From contig NZ_KQ976354.1 of assembly GCF_000346485.2 (NCBI RefSeq), positions 10,994,341 to 11,058,340 of the forward strand: 64,000 nt of DNA, given 5' to 3'. The stretch is from Scytonema hofmannii PCC 7110 (GTDB lineage: Bacteria; Cyanobacteriota; Cyanobacteriia; Cyanobacteriales; Nostocaceae). The position numbers and the translations under genes are program-made. The notes under the pieces are model-generated. The model was not told the DNA's origin, made no database searches, and worked only from the letters and a program-made list of their open reading frames with translations. Within the stretch, counting starts at the first letter, position 1; every line of letters starts with the position of its first letter. Of this stretch, positions 54,884-63,500 are shown one piece after another.

Positions 54884-54897
54884 CAATATATTTTGAT
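54882..54897. promoter_or_regulatory. Candidate ArsR operator ATCAA-N6-TTGAT
   Basis: ATCAATATATTTTGAT is a perfect inverted repeat with a six-base spacer, matching the ATCAA-N6-TTGAT pattern reported for ArsR/SmtB sites. It overlaps the chosen arsR start, consistent with autoregulation. Confidence 0.65.
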
Positions 54898-54970
54898 AAA
54901 AAAGTCTCTCTCTATTCTGAACCATAAACTATGAACTTGGCTTAGTTTAGAGCGATCGCAGGCTAACCTT

Positions 54971-55243
54971 TCAACCACCAATACTTACATCATTCTCTGA
55001 ATTTATACCAACAACCAACTCGTATTTGCGGCGTTCCAACTGTTCCCAGAGTGTCTCAATCTGCTTGTAAGCTTCTTCAGGAGCTAATTTTCCCCCAGTT
55101 TTTAAACAAGTAATGTATGTAACCTTCTGTGCAAATTCTTGGAGGTTAGCATTAAAGACTAAATTCTCTGGTTTAACTTGACCGTAGTAACGACGGCGAG
55201 AGTAAAGGAAGTTGTTCAAGTCTTTCAATTGAGTCTGTGTCAT
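54971..55243 (-). CDS. DUF7219-like small cyanobacterial protein
   Basis: 90 residues from the chosen ATG. The block TQLKDLNNFLYSRRRYYGQV, then PENLVFNANLQEFAQKVTYI and a Glu-rich helical end, match what I recall of DUF7219, a cyanobacterial family of unknown function. The protein is soluble and mainly helical. A GTG four codons further upstream lies in a TGGTCAC heptamer array and is not preferred. Confidence 0.65.
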   Translation of the reverse strand: MTQTQLKDLNNFLYSRRRYYGQVKPENLVFNANLQEFAQKVTYITCLKTGGKLAPEEAYKQIETLWEQLERRKYELVVGINSENDVSIGG

Positions 55244-55731
55244 AGCCCTGGTCACTGGTCAGGTGACTATCCAATAGTACATGAAAGCTGTGTAGTCAGA
55301 AAGGCGAGCAGCTTGCAGTCCTTGAAGTGGAAATGAAGTTTTCATAAGTTGCATAACATATTATGAAGTTAAACAGCGTTCAGATCTCCGCTCGCTCCAC
55401 CTCTGCCGTTGGGTTGTTCAGCATATAGATATTTTAAAATCTCTCTAATCCTTTCATTGTTTGCTGTAGCTAAGTTTAGAGCTAGATTGGTATTGGCGGT
55501 TAGCTGTGCGATACGGCTTTAGCCGTTAAGCTTCGCTTATCGCTTCGGCGCAAGCTGAAAGAGCGCTTATCGCGCTCTCAATTCTAGTGAGCGCTCTACT
55601 TCAATTTGACAATGCGGTCTTAGTACAATCTCTCCTTAAGCATTTAAAAGCTCAGGATTATGTTCATAGTTAGCGTTGTGTTACCTTGGTATTAATTGTA
55701 GAACAACGTGTTGAACAAGTAAGAGGAAATC
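55244..55731. other. Repeat-rich gap with a possible gene remnant
   Basis: The minus strand at 55369-55518 has a 49-codon open frame without start codon (beginning SRIAQLTANTNLALNL, ending GGASGDLNAV) that looks coding. It is cut off by the palindromic repeat block 55509-55600 (GAGCGCTTATCGCGCTC and related units). The gap also contains the leader of the IF-3 gene. Confidence 0.4.
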
Positions 55732-56223
55732 ATTATCGTAATCCAAAAGCAACCCATTAACTCACAAATCAAGTCACCTCAAGTCTTCTTGATTGACCAT
55801 GAGAATAACAATCGTGGGCTGAGCGACACCCGTGAGGCTCTAGAGCTAGCCCAGAGCGTAGATCTTGACCTAGTTGTCGTCTCCGAAGGCAAAGAGGCCC
55901 CAGTGGCGAAGATTCTCAACTATGGCAAGCTTCAGTATCAAAAGAAAAAACGTCAGAGCCAGAGTGCTAGACCGATACTTAAGGAAGTTCGGCTGCGTCC
56001 AAATGTGGGTGTGGCTGATTACAATTTACGCATCAATCAAGCCATTGAGTGGTTGAGTAAAGGCGATTCAGTAAAGTTTGTCATTCGTTTGCGAGGTCGA
56101 GAACATCAAAATCGCGGTCATGCTGGAGAACTGCTAGACCGCATTGTAACTAATCTAAGTTCAGTGGGTAAAGTCCAGTCGCTTGATAAACGCTCACTTA
56201 TTGTTCAAGTGATTCCTGCCTAA
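55732..56223 (+). CDS. Divergent translation initiation factor IF-3 paralog with probable AUU start
   Basis: 163 residues. The N-terminal IF-3 domain (INSQIKSPQVFLIDHENN, GLSDTREALELAQSVDLDLV) and C-terminal domain (KEVRLRPNVGVADYNLRINQ, FVIRLRGREHQNRGHAGELL) are both present. No ATG, GTG or TTG occurs between the upstream stop (55720-55722) and the conserved N-terminus, except a TTG at 55789 that would remove the first part. ATT at 55732 lies five bases after GAGG and is the best start, as in E. coli infC. The sequence is much diverged from the usual cyanobacterial IF-3 (ends IVQVIPA), so it is probably a second copy. Confidence 0.85.
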   Translation: MIVIQKQPINSQIKSPQVFLIDHENNNRGLSDTREALELAQSVDLDLVVVSEGKEAPVAKILNYGKLQYQKKKRQSQSARPILKEVRLRPNVGVADYNLRINQAIEWLSKGDSVKFVIRLRGREHQNRGHAGELLDRIVTNLSSVGKVQSLDKRSLIVQVIPA

Positions 56224-56420
56224 ATTAACCAGGAATCTCTTAAGGTTTTCTCAATAAAGGGATGAGGCTTCCGGAGCGATTTGAGTCTATCAATCAACTA
56301 TCTAATTTGTATATTTCTATTGGGCATTAGTCACATAATTTAACATAGCCTACTTGTCCACAGCGACAGCCCAATAGAAGATTTACACTACGCGTTGGCT
56401 TTAGAAAAAATGGTGAGCTT

Positions 56421-56609
56421 GTGGCAACAGTAAATTATAAACAAACAGGGAAATATCTCCCACCTAAGATATTTATTTTGGGAATATGTTTTGTTCCTGG
56501 AATAACTGAAATTAGCGGCGAACAGTTAACTGAAATCCGGCAATTTATCAAGAGCGATCGTTTGCTTCAGCATTATTTGGAGCAGAAAATTTTGATCCTC
56601 CACGATTGA
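56421..56609 (+). CDS. Hypothetical 62-residue protein, GTG start
   Basis: The frame starts GTG after TGGTGAGCTT. The sequence YKQTGKYLPPKIFILGICF then VPGITEISGEQLTEIRQFIK has hydrophobic and amphipathic parts, and its end (LLQHYLEQKILILHD) recalls short phage-tail-associated proteins of the VPGxNEV type. I do not assign a function. Expression is uncertain. Confidence 0.4.
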   Translation: MATVNYKQTGKYLPPKIFILGICFVPGITEISGEQLTEIRQFIKSDRLLQHYLEQKILILHD

Positions 56610-56703
56610 AGATTTCGCCCCTTAAACTTGTTTCGCTTGAGCTTAACTTGTTGGCTGTACCACAAAAGGTTTACCCCCACATACGGTACGGGGGCAATAA
56701 GAG

Positions 56704-57087
56704 CTATGAGTACAAAATTGCTATACTCTCAAAAGGATTCAACAACTGTAAGCTCTCAATCCATTGAAAATCTTTCATGTTTCGCGTAACCAGCTTTAGA
56801 TTATGCGATAATGCAGTTCCCGCAATAATGGCATCCCCTAAGCTCATGCGTCGTATTTGTCGTAACGCGACTGCTCGATCCAGTACGGGTTGGGAAATAG
56901 GGATAACTAGCGATACCGAGAAAAATTCTTCAAGAAACTGTTGTTCTATATCGCTCAGGCGATGATAACCTAGTGTTTCCACGTAGCTCAAAGCTGAAAC
57001 CGCAGGCTCCTGTTCTGCAATAAACTCACGTAGCCTGCTATTTTCAAGTTGAGCCGCATAAATAATAATATTGCTATCCAGAAGCAT
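56704..57087 (-). CDS. PIN-domain toxin (VapC-like)
   Basis: 127 residues. The PIN core has acidic residues expected to bind metal: Asp in MLLDSNIIIY at residue 4, Glu in SYVETLGYH near 38 and Asp in MSLGDAIIAGTAL near 83, plus Asp in TRNMKDF near 105. It is a predicted RNase toxin. The start overlaps the stop of the antitoxin gene (TAATG), as in a translationally coupled pair. Confidence 0.88.
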   Translation of the reverse strand: MLLDSNIIIYAAQLENSRLREFIAEQEPAVSALSYVETLGYHRLSDIEQQFLEEFFSVSLVIPISQPVLDRAVALRQIRRMSLGDAIIAGTALSHNLKLVTRNMKDFQWIESLQLLNPFESIAILYS

Positions 57088-57353
57088 TATTCATTCCGAC
57101 CAGGAAGTTCTCGATCTTGTCGCACATCTTGCTGCCAAGCTACTGGATCGATTTCTGCAAAAGCTTGTGCTTGTGCTAGCTTCTCCAACACTGCTGCCAT
57201 CCGTTGACCGCGCCCATTCTTCTCTTGCATTGGCTCTTCTTCGAGAATTGTAACTAGCACTTGCACTGGGCGACTGTCTTTAGACAAGCGCTGCACTTCT
57301 TCCCCCCACTCCAATGAGTCTCCCCTTAAGGTTGCTCTAAACGTTTGTAACAT
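57087..57353 (-). CDS. Antitoxin partner of the PIN toxin
   Basis: 88 residues. N-terminal segment MLQTFRATLRGDSLEWGEEV and VQVLVTILEEE is typical of cyanobacterial antitoxins paired with PIN proteins; the Glu-rich middle and basic QDVRQDRELPGRNE tail should wrap the toxin. DNA-binding class is not clear from the sequence. Coupled to the toxin by a TAATG overlap. Confidence 0.82.
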   Translation of the reverse strand: MLQTFRATLRGDSLEWGEEVQRLSKDSRPVQVLVTILEEEPMQEKNGRGQRMAAVLEKLAQAQAFAEIDPVAWQQDVRQDRELPGRNE

Positions 57354-57603
57354 AACGAAATTTTAGAATTTGATGGTGTACCAATAGCTCGATTCTAACC
57401 TTTCACATAATTTACACCAAACTTTTGTTGCACGAAGAATGCGATCGCATATTGACCGAGCGTTTCTAGCAGTTGGTTGGTAATGTTTGGATGCAGGCAT
57501 GGACAGTTAAAGAGGAGCAGGAGCAATGTGAACTACTCTTAAAATGCCCATTTCTCTCATCCTTCTAACTCACCAATTAAGTGTACTGGTCACTGGTCAC
57601 TGA
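57354..57603. other. Intergenic region with possible coding remnant and heptamers
   Basis: On the minus strand an open stretch ending at 57395 reads LHPNITNQLLETLGQYAIAF, then FVQQKFGVNYVKG and a stop. It has coding character but no start codon. TGGTCAC units at 57585-57602 end just before the SOD stop codon. Confidence 0.3.
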
Positions 57604-58410
57604 TTACTTGACTTGTGCTCGCTTGTTGACTTCCGACCAGTTCACTATATTCCACCACTTCTCTAAATACTCAGCGCGACGATTGCGGTATTTGAGGTAA
57701 TATGCATGTTCCCACACGTCATTACCCATAATCGGGTAAGAGCCTTCAGCAATCGGGTTGTCTTGATTGGGTGTGGGTACAATTTGCAGTTGACCTTGGG
57801 GATTACGCACTAACCAAACCCAACCACTACCGAATTGCTTTGCTCCTGCTTCGTTAAATTGTTTCTTAAAGGCATCAAAGCTACCGAAAGTTTGATTAAT
57901 TTCTGTTGCTATTGCTCCTGTTGGTTCCCCACCACCTTTGGGACTCATAAGCTGCCAAAAAATAGTATGGTTGAGATGTCCGCCACCGTTGTTGCGTACT
58001 GTGTTACGAATATCCTCAGGTACATTGTTTAAGTCACGCAATAAAGATTCTACACTTCTGTTTTGCAGTTCGGTATGCTTCTTTAATGCATCGTTCAGAT
58101 TGTTAACGTATGCTGCATGGTGCTTGTCGTGATGCAGTTTCATAGTTTCTGCATCAATAACTTTCTCTAGCGCTTCATAAGCATAGGGTAATGGCGGTAA
58201 CTGTGCGGGGGTTTCCAGTTCGCGATCGACATAGGCTACAGGTAGAGCTGGTGCGGTTTGAGCTTGTGTGGCTGCGGGTGTGGCTGCAGTTGTCTCTGCT
58301 GGAGATGGTGACTCAGCTGTTGGTGCTGTTGGCTGACAAGAAGCGAGTAGTGCAAACAGCAAGATTCCTATCAAAAGGTAATTTATTTTTTGCCACAAAA
58401 ACCTCACCAT
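57604..58410 (-). CDS. sodA: Membrane-anchored Fe/Mn superoxide dismutase (lipoprotein)
   Basis: 268 residues. A lipoprotein signal ends LLFALLASC, so the mature protein should start at a lipidated Cys 25; a Pro/Ala/Thr-rich linker follows. The enzyme domain (about 60-265) keeps the four metal ligands: His in [16 protein letters not shown] near 95, His in HLNHTIFW near 150, and Asp and His in [11 protein letters not shown] near 230. GGGHLNH is typical of manganese enzymes. It removes superoxide at the thylakoid or plasma membrane or in the periplasm. The gene is monocistronic. The heptamer array stops two bases before the TAA. Confidence 0.93.
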   Translation of the reverse strand: MVRFLWQKINYLLIGILLFALLASCQPTAPTAESPSPAETTAATPAATQAQTAPALPVAYVDRELETPAQLPPLPYAYEALEKVIDAETMKLHHDKHHAAYVNNLNDALKKHTELQNRSVESLLRDLNNVPEDIRNTVRNNGGGHLNHTIFWQLMSPKGGGEPTGAIATEINQTFGSFDAFKKQFNEAGAKQFGSGWVWLVRNPQGQLQIVPTPNQDNPIAEGSYPIMGNDVWEHAYYLKYRNRRAEYLEKWWNIVNWSEVNKRAQVK

Positions 58411-58579
58411 ATCTTAGGCTCCAAATCTATATACTAATACATTGCTGGCTATTATTAGCACTATATTCAGTATATTATTTTTCGTTGTTTTGGGATCTGT
58501 AAATTGTAAATTATAGGACTTACGCACTGTACAAATTACACACCATACGTATCAACGGATAATGGTCGTTTTAGACTAA

Positions 58580-58605
58580 TAGGGGCGCAAGGTCTTGCGC
58601 CCCTA
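58580..58605. repeat. Palindrome TAGGGGCGCAA...TTGCGCCCCTA
   Basis: 11-bp arms around GGTC. A related sequence is at 49508-49535. It is a dispersed hairpin repeat lying between two genes on the minus strand. Confidence 0.65.
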
Positions 58606-58644
58606 CGGTAGGTGGAGAAAGCTCTCATTCTTAAAAGACAGTTA

Positions 58645-60072
58645 TTACCTCTTCTTCTTCTGCTTGCCCTTTGAAGAATTATTTCTATCAAACAAATCTG
58701 CTGCTTGCATGAGCGGAGACTTACGTTTCTTGGGTGGCTTTTCTGATTTTATATCAGGTGGCTCAGATGGTCTTGGATTTGGCAAAAATTGTGATTCTTC
58801 CTCATCAGTTATATCCAAATCAAAATCTTTAAATTGATTGTAAAAGGACTCAAGATTACCTTTCCCTGGTTCAGTTGCAAGAGGAGTCACTTTTTCAATA
58901 CTCCTAGCAAACAAGGTAGCTTCAGCAGTAAAATCAGCCTCAGATACACTATCGGGAGGTAGCCAGCGATGGACAAAATCTAACTGCCACAAGTACTTAT
59001 CAAAAAATTCAATCATTTTTTGTTTAAGTACATTTGTCACAGCAATTGCCTGTTGATGTACTGCTTGTCCAATGACTTGCTTGTTCAATAAAAAGTCATA
59101 GACATAAGGAGTTCCCCAAAGTACGGCGGCTGCTTCTGCTTGACCATCAGATAGTAAACCTCCAATCAACTGGGCAATGTGTTTGTCTAGTGTTTCTTCA
59201 GAAAAAGTAAAGAATTGATCGGGATAGCTCAATTGGTTGCGTGGTAATTTTCGGGAACTCAGAAATTCAAAAAAGGCTCCCCAAAGTCTTTGGCTTGTGA
59301 TAAAACTGACTTGTTTTTGAACAGCCATATAGATAGAAAATGCCAATGATAAAGCACGTAGATTATCATCCCGTTTCTGCTCTGTTTTAAAATCAGCAAA
59401 AAATTGTTGATTGACTTCTATTTCTTTAGTTAAGTTGCGACGAACTTCCGCAATCCAAAGTTGAGACTCTTCTGTTACATACTGCTTGGCTGCATCACCA
59501 AATGCATCCCAATCAACTGTTTCACCTTGTTGCAACTGGCGATAAACTTTTTCCATAAGATCGATCAGGATGACACTAGCCAGTTCATCCTCTGTGCCAG
59601 GAAGCACTTCCTGTGAATTTTTGATCGGCTGATAAGTACTCTTGCATAAATCAACGATTTCTCGTGTTGCACCATAAAATCGCAGATACTCAACAAGGGA
59701 AGACATCATTTGATCGATGCTGCTAATAGGATCGTTCTTAAATTGAGCAAGACAGTAGCTCAAAAGTTCCGGTTGATTGGAAAAAAGGTAATACTTTACC
59801 TGTAGGGTATCAAGATATTGAAATTCTTGAGCATAAAGTTCTGGCTGCTGCTGCTGAACTTTTTCCATCAGTGCTAAAGCATCTGAAATGAGATTATTGC
59901 TACCCAACTCATCTACGAGTTCTACTAGCAATATCCCCAAATCGCTTTCCTCAATCACTTTTGATGGAATTGGGTTTTCTAGCGCCTCTACCATCAACAA
60001 ATGTTTGTCTTTAGCAGAAGCAGCTTCGTAGTCAAGGCACCACTGCTGGGTGTTAGTCAAAATTAAAGACAT
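58645..60072 (-). CDS. Hypothetical protein, 475 residues, paired with FHA gene
   Basis: No recognised family. The protein is soluble and almost entirely helical (for example 65-85, 95-135, 140-165, 180-200, 205-235, 250-280, 330-350), reminiscent of tetratricopeptide-like helical repeat proteins but without a clean consensus. It ends in a basic, Pro-rich tail (PKKRKSPLMQAADLFDR, then KGKQKKKR). It is read from the same strand right after the FHA gene (56-base gap), so a shared role is likely, perhaps as partner of phosphothreonine signalling; inference only. Confidence 0.7.
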   Translation of the reverse strand: MSLILTNTQQWCLDYEAASAKDKHLLMVEALENPIPSKVIEESDLGILLVELVDELGSNNLISDALALMEKVQQQQPELYAQEFQYLDTLQVKYYLFSNQPELLSYCLAQFKNDPISSIDQMMSSLVEYLRFYGATREIVDLCKSTYQPIKNSQEVLPGTEDELASVILIDLMEKVYRQLQQGETVDWDAFGDAAKQYVTEESQLWIAEVRRNLTKEIEVNQQFFADFKTEQKRDDNLRALSLAFSIYMAVQKQVSFITSQRLWGAFFEFLSSRKLPRNQLSYPDQFFTFSEETLDKHIAQLIGGLLSDGQAEAAAVLWGTPYVYDFLLNKQVIGQAVHQQAIAVTNVLKQKMIEFFDKYLWQLDFVHRWLPPDSVSEADFTAEATLFARSIEKVTPLATEPGKGNLESFYNQFKDFDLDITDEEESQFLPNPRPSEPPDIKSEKPPKKRKSPLMQAADLFDRNNSSKGKQKKKR

Positions 60073-60128
60073 AATTTAAACTGCAAGCATTGCGGCAATT
60101 AACATTGTATGCTTGACAATAACGCAGA

Positions 60129-60962
60129 TTATTTTTTTCGCCCCTTAACAGGGAAACTGAAGTTTAGTAGTTTCTCCGTCGTATACAAGTGATATCCAGC
60201 TATTATCAGGATGGAACCTGCAAGGATAGCTAGCAGGGGTATTGGTGCAAAGGCTTTTTCACTGAACAACATAATTGAGATTCCCAAGCCCATCAAAAGC
60301 CATCCTACATTTTGGTTGATACGAGGCAAAGATAAAGCTCCGACGGCAGCAGAGCATAGTATAACACCTGGAAGACCCATTTTCATATCAATGAGTATAT
60401 TCACTGCTAAAATCAAAACACCTAAAAGCATCACCATTATGCCTACAAATTTGTTAGAACGCTCCACAAGAGATGGTTTGGCGTTTGCCAACAATTCAAC
60501 CTGAATCACTGTAGGAAAGTGGTTTAATGCAGTTTTATCAGATTGAGCAACCGCACTCTGTTTATTCAAAAATAAAAATGTTACGTTCCCCCCAGACCCC
60601 AAATCAATTTTGTCGCCAAAGTTGAGCTTATGGCGCTTTCCTGGCTTTAGCCTAATATTGTTAACAAATGTACCATTAGCGCTTCCCAGATCGACAAGAC
60701 AGTATGTGCCTTTTTCTACATGAATTTCTGCATGAAGACGCGAAACAAAGTCAGCATTGGGTAAGTTAACAACATTGATATCTGGTACTATCTGGTCTTT
60801 TGGCTTACCAATACGAAGTACGGTAAAATTTAGTGGTAAGTCAAACGAAGTGTTCGTTTGAACGTGAAAAAGCTCTAAACTCAGTCCTGTTGGCTGTGCT
60901 CTAGTTGTGTTATGCATAACTTGTTCTACAGTTTCATGTATTAATTCATTTAAAAATAGCAA
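60129..60962 (-). CDS. FHA-domain protein with C-terminal membrane helices
   Basis: 277 residues. The forkhead-associated domain (about 45-128) shows LRIGKP, FVSRLHAEIHVEKGTYCLVD and GSANGTFVNNIRL, with the Arg, Ser and Asn residues that bind phosphothreonine. From residue 165 three to four hydrophobic segments (FVGIMVMLLGVLILAVNILI, GVILCSAAVGALSL, WLLMGLGISIMLF, IPLLAILAGSILIIAGYHLY) place it in a membrane with the FHA part in the cytosol. It may dock phosphorylated proteins. It is the first gene of a two-gene unit. No kinase is nearby. Confidence 0.88.
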   Translation of the reverse strand: MLFLNELIHETVEQVMHNTTRAQPTGLSLELFHVQTNTSFDLPLNFTVLRIGKPKDQIVPDINVVNLPNADFVSRLHAEIHVEKGTYCLVDLGSANGTFVNNIRLKPGKRHKLNFGDKIDLGSGGNVTFLFLNKQSAVAQSDKTALNHFPTVIQVELLANAKPSLVERSNKFVGIMVMLLGVLILAVNILIDMKMGLPGVILCSAAVGALSLPRINQNVGWLLMGLGISIMLFSEKAFAPIPLLAILAGSILIIAGYHLYTTEKLLNFSFPVKGRKK

Positions 60963-61276
60963 TTCTTGTGTCTCAATTGTAATACTTGTACTGCCTGTGG
61001 ATTATTATGTTTAGGTAATTTATTGTAGAAAATACGCAAAGTCAAATACCTTGTTAAAAAGCTTGCACCAAGCAGTCTTGAGGTCAATCGGTGCTTTAGT
61101 ACAGCTTCGGCTTTATGAAAACTTGATATAGACAAAGTTTGTATAAATGAAAACTTGTTATCTGATAGGAATGCGAATCGCACGATTGTACTTTCGTACA
61201 CCAAAACCAATGAAAATTTTCTTCTCCCATGCCCAATGCCCAATGCTCTATTTTTAAGTTAGTAGGCGTAATAGTA
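60963..61276. other. Intergenic region, nothing recognised
   Basis: 314 bases with dispersed repeat fragments near 61180-61200. No gene. A minus-strand open frame of 97 codons over it has no coding character. Confidence 0.4.
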
Positions 61277-61692
61277 TTAACCTATTTGTCTGTAGTTAAT
61301 TACAGATTGGCAAAACTCTAAAAGTTCTTCTTCTTTAAAATCTCTCTTAGCAAAATTAGCCATTACGCTAACAAATTGAACATTTCCTGGGATGTAACCA
61401 ATTGAGGAGTCTATTCTGTCCAAACTAGCAGTTCTGGGATGTAGCTTATGACTTTTAAGTGATACCTGTAGGGAGAAAAAGCATCCCTTCTAATGATGTT
61501 CCGTAAATAAGAAGTATCCTTATTTATCTTATCGCCAAAATTCATTAAACCTTTAAACTTTCCGTAACATGACTTAGAACAAAAATGCTGTCTTCCTAAT
61601 TTTTCACTTCTCTTAACTTCAGCCAATCGCTTGGTAAATTCTTTACTACAAGCTGGATTTTCACAAATAACAAAAATTTCTGATTTACTCAT
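61277..61692 (-). pseudogene. Frameshifted HNH-like phage-type protein gene
   Basis: The first frame (from 61692) encodes MSKSEIFVICENPACSKEF and a Cys4 zinc motif (CENPAC, CSKSC) to RYHLK, then runs off to a stop at 61411. In another frame the sequence continues HPRTASLDRIDSSIGY and IPGNVQFVSVMANFAKRDFK, ending at 61277. SLDRIDSS...NVQFVS is a hallmark of small phage-type HNH-like proteins. So one frameshift near 61450, and probably loss of the central Cys segment, has broken a mobile-type gene. Confidence 0.8.
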
Positions 61693-61905
61693 AGCGATGG
61701 CAATATTACTCGGATAAGCGGAAATTATAACCCCGGTTTCGTACTTATTTACCGGGGTTCTGACACCTCAATTATCTTAACCGAGCAGTATTGATAGCAA
61801 TCGTATTTTATTTTTAAATCTTACTCCCTTCTCGCCAGAAGATTACTTATGGAAGTTGGCAATGCCCACCCTACAAGTATCGATAATTTTAGAGAGGAAA
61901 AGGAG

Positions 61906-61945
61906 TAAAAGCAAACCCATCAGTAAAAGTTATCAACTGATGGGT
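61906..61945 (-). terminator. Intrinsic terminator of ssrA
   Basis: Read on the minus strand, ACCCATCAGT (61936-61945) pairs with ACTGATGGGT (61915-61924), 10 bp with a loop of 11, followed by TTTGCTTTTACTCC. It lies 20 bases after the 3' end of ssrA. Confidence 0.75.
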
Positions 61946-61964
61946 GCGCCTTTAGATTAACTTA

Positions 61965-62347
61965 TGGAGCTTATGGGAGTTGAACCCATGTCCGCAATGG
62001 GTATTCACCCCCCACTCATTCACAGGTTTAGCCCTTTTTACCCTCAGGGCGGGGATCGTTCTTTATCCCGAACGGTAGGATGCTCTGATTAAGTCTTAGC
62101 TAGTCAGCCAATCAGAGAACACTGCTAGCGCATCCGTTGGGGGTTGCCTCTAGCCTTTAACGGAGTCAGACTAGAAGCGCTCGAACCAGTTAGAGGTTAT
62201 TAGGCAGCTACAGGAGCTTGCTTACGAGCAAAAGGTACGATGTTGTTTGCATCTATTTTTTTGAGCCTTTGATTTTCGAGAGACGACTCACTCTCGACCT
62301 GAATCATAGAGCAGCTTTCGCCACCACGTCGAAACCGTTAAAGCCCC
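61965..62347 (-). ncRNA. ssrA: tmRNA (ssrA), one-piece
   Basis: The 5' end GGGGCTT pairs with AAGCTCC at the 3' end, with GGTTCAACTCCC as T-arm. The alanyl acceptor has the G3-U pair. The tag frame (62200-62250) encodes ANNIVPFARKQAPVAA and a TAA stop, the cyanobacterial tag type (ANNIVPFAR...). CCA is not encoded and must be added. The RNA rescues stalled ribosomes and marks their products for degradation. Length is 383 nucleotides. Confidence 0.96.
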
Positions 62348-62397
62348 GTGTGGTTTATATGTTCTATTGTAGTACGGAATTTTCAAATGTGCCACTA

Positions 62398-62465
62398 GAA
62401 ATTTTGGATTTTAGATTTTGGATTTTGGATTGAATCTAAAATCCAAAATCTAAAATCTAAAATCT
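62398..62465. repeat. Inverted heptamer arrays of ATTTTGG/AAAATCC type
   Basis: Several GATTTTG units face several AAAATCC/AAAATCT units and could form a long hairpin after atpG. Similar arrays are at 35501-35540 and 63420-63498. Confidence 0.8.
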
Positions 62466-62467
62466 AT

Positions 62468-63415
62468 TTATTTTAGCGCTTCTGCACCACTCACCACCTC
62501 AAGAATTTGATCGGTAATTGAGGCTTGGCGTGCTTTGTTGTATGACCGGGTGAGAGTATTGATGAGTTCTTTAGCGTTGTCGCTAGCGCTACTCATTGCT
62601 GTCATCCGCGCTGCTAATTCGCTAGCAGCAGATTCTTGCAGTGCTCGCAGTAACTGGTTACTCAGATACAGAGGTAGCAGAGAATCCAGAATTTGTACGG
62701 GGTCTTGCTCAAAAATCATGTCGCGAGGCAAAGTCCGTGTTGGGGTAGCTACTTTTGAGCGTTCTACCTCAAATTGACCGCCACGGGTTGTTAAGCGGAA
62801 AATTTCATCATCTTGTGCTTCCAAGCCCTGTGGGTCAAGAGGAAGCAGGGTCTGTACTACAGGACGAGAACTGACCAAAGAGACGAACTTGGTGTATACT
62901 AACTCAATCCGGTCTACTTTTTCAGACAAGAACAAGGAGAGTAGTTCGTCAGAAATCTTTGTGGCTTCTGCTGCAGTAGGAATTTGCTCTAAGCCAGTGT
63001 AGGTTGCATCAATAGGTTGCTCTCGGCGTTGGAAGTACTGACCGGCTTTGCGTCCTACAATGACAAATGTGTAATCAAGACCTTCTGCCTTGATTTCTTT
63101 GGCACGGTTTTCAGCACGCTTAATAATGTTGTTGTTGTAACCGCCGCACAATCCCCGATCGCCTGAAATCACGAGCATCCCTACTGACCGCACTTCTCTT
63201 TTCCGCAGTAGGGGGAGGTCTGCATCTTCAAACCGCAAGCGGGTTTGCAAACCATACAGTACCTGAGCCAAGCGGTCTGCAAAGGGGCGGGTTGCAATCA
63301 CCTGTTCTTGAGCGCGACGTACCCTAGCAGCAGCCACGAGCCGCATGGCTTCTGTAATTTTCTTGGTATTTTTGACCGACTGAATGCGATCGCGTATTGC
63401 TTTTAGATTTGGCAT
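62468..63415 (-). CDS. atpG: ATP synthase F1 gamma subunit (atpC in cyanobacterial usage)
   Basis: 315 residues, the length of cyanobacterial gamma. The N-terminal helix ([20 protein letters not shown]) and C-terminal helix ([20 protein letters not shown]) form the rotor coiled coil. The extra cyanobacterial segment is present between about 195 and 235 ([20 protein letters not shown]), without the regulatory cysteine pair of chloroplasts. It is the rotating shaft that couples proton flow to ATP synthesis on the thylakoid membrane. It follows atpA by 85 bases filled by AT-rich heptamers. Confidence 0.97.
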   Translation of the reverse strand: MPNLKAIRDRIQSVKNTKKITEAMRLVAAARVRRAQEQVIATRPFADRLAQVLYGLQTRLRFEDADLPLLRKREVRSVGMLVISGDRGLCGGYNNNIIKRAENRAKEIKAEGLDYTFVIVGRKAGQYFQRREQPIDATYTGLEQIPTAAEATKISDELLSLFLSEKVDRIELVYTKFVSLVSSRPVVQTLLPLDPQGLEAQDDEIFRLTTRGGQFEVERSKVATPTRTLPRDMIFEQDPVQILDSLLPLYLSNQLLRALQESAASELAARMTAMSSASDNAKELINTLTRSYNKARQASITDQILEVVSGAEALK

Positions 63416-63419
63416 AATT

Positions 63420-63498
63420 CGATTTTAGATTTTAGATTTTAGATTTTGGATTTAGGACTTTAGATTCAATCCAAAATCCCAAATCCCAAATCCAAAAT
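63420..63498. repeat. GATTTTA/AAAATCC heptamer arrays between atpA and atpG
   Basis: The whole intergenic space between the two ATP synthase genes is filled with inverted heptamer units. Confidence 0.85.
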
Positions 63499-63500
63499 TG

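Noticed and set aside
60950-61243. 97-codon minus-strand frame overlapping the FHA start
   Set aside because: It overlaps the beginning of the FHA gene, has no recognisable domain and crosses repeat fragments.
61729-61759. AACCCCGGT...ACCGGGGTT hairpin considered as the ssrA terminator
   Set aside because: It lies 200 bases past the ssrA end and has no T-run; the hairpin at 61906-61945 fits better.
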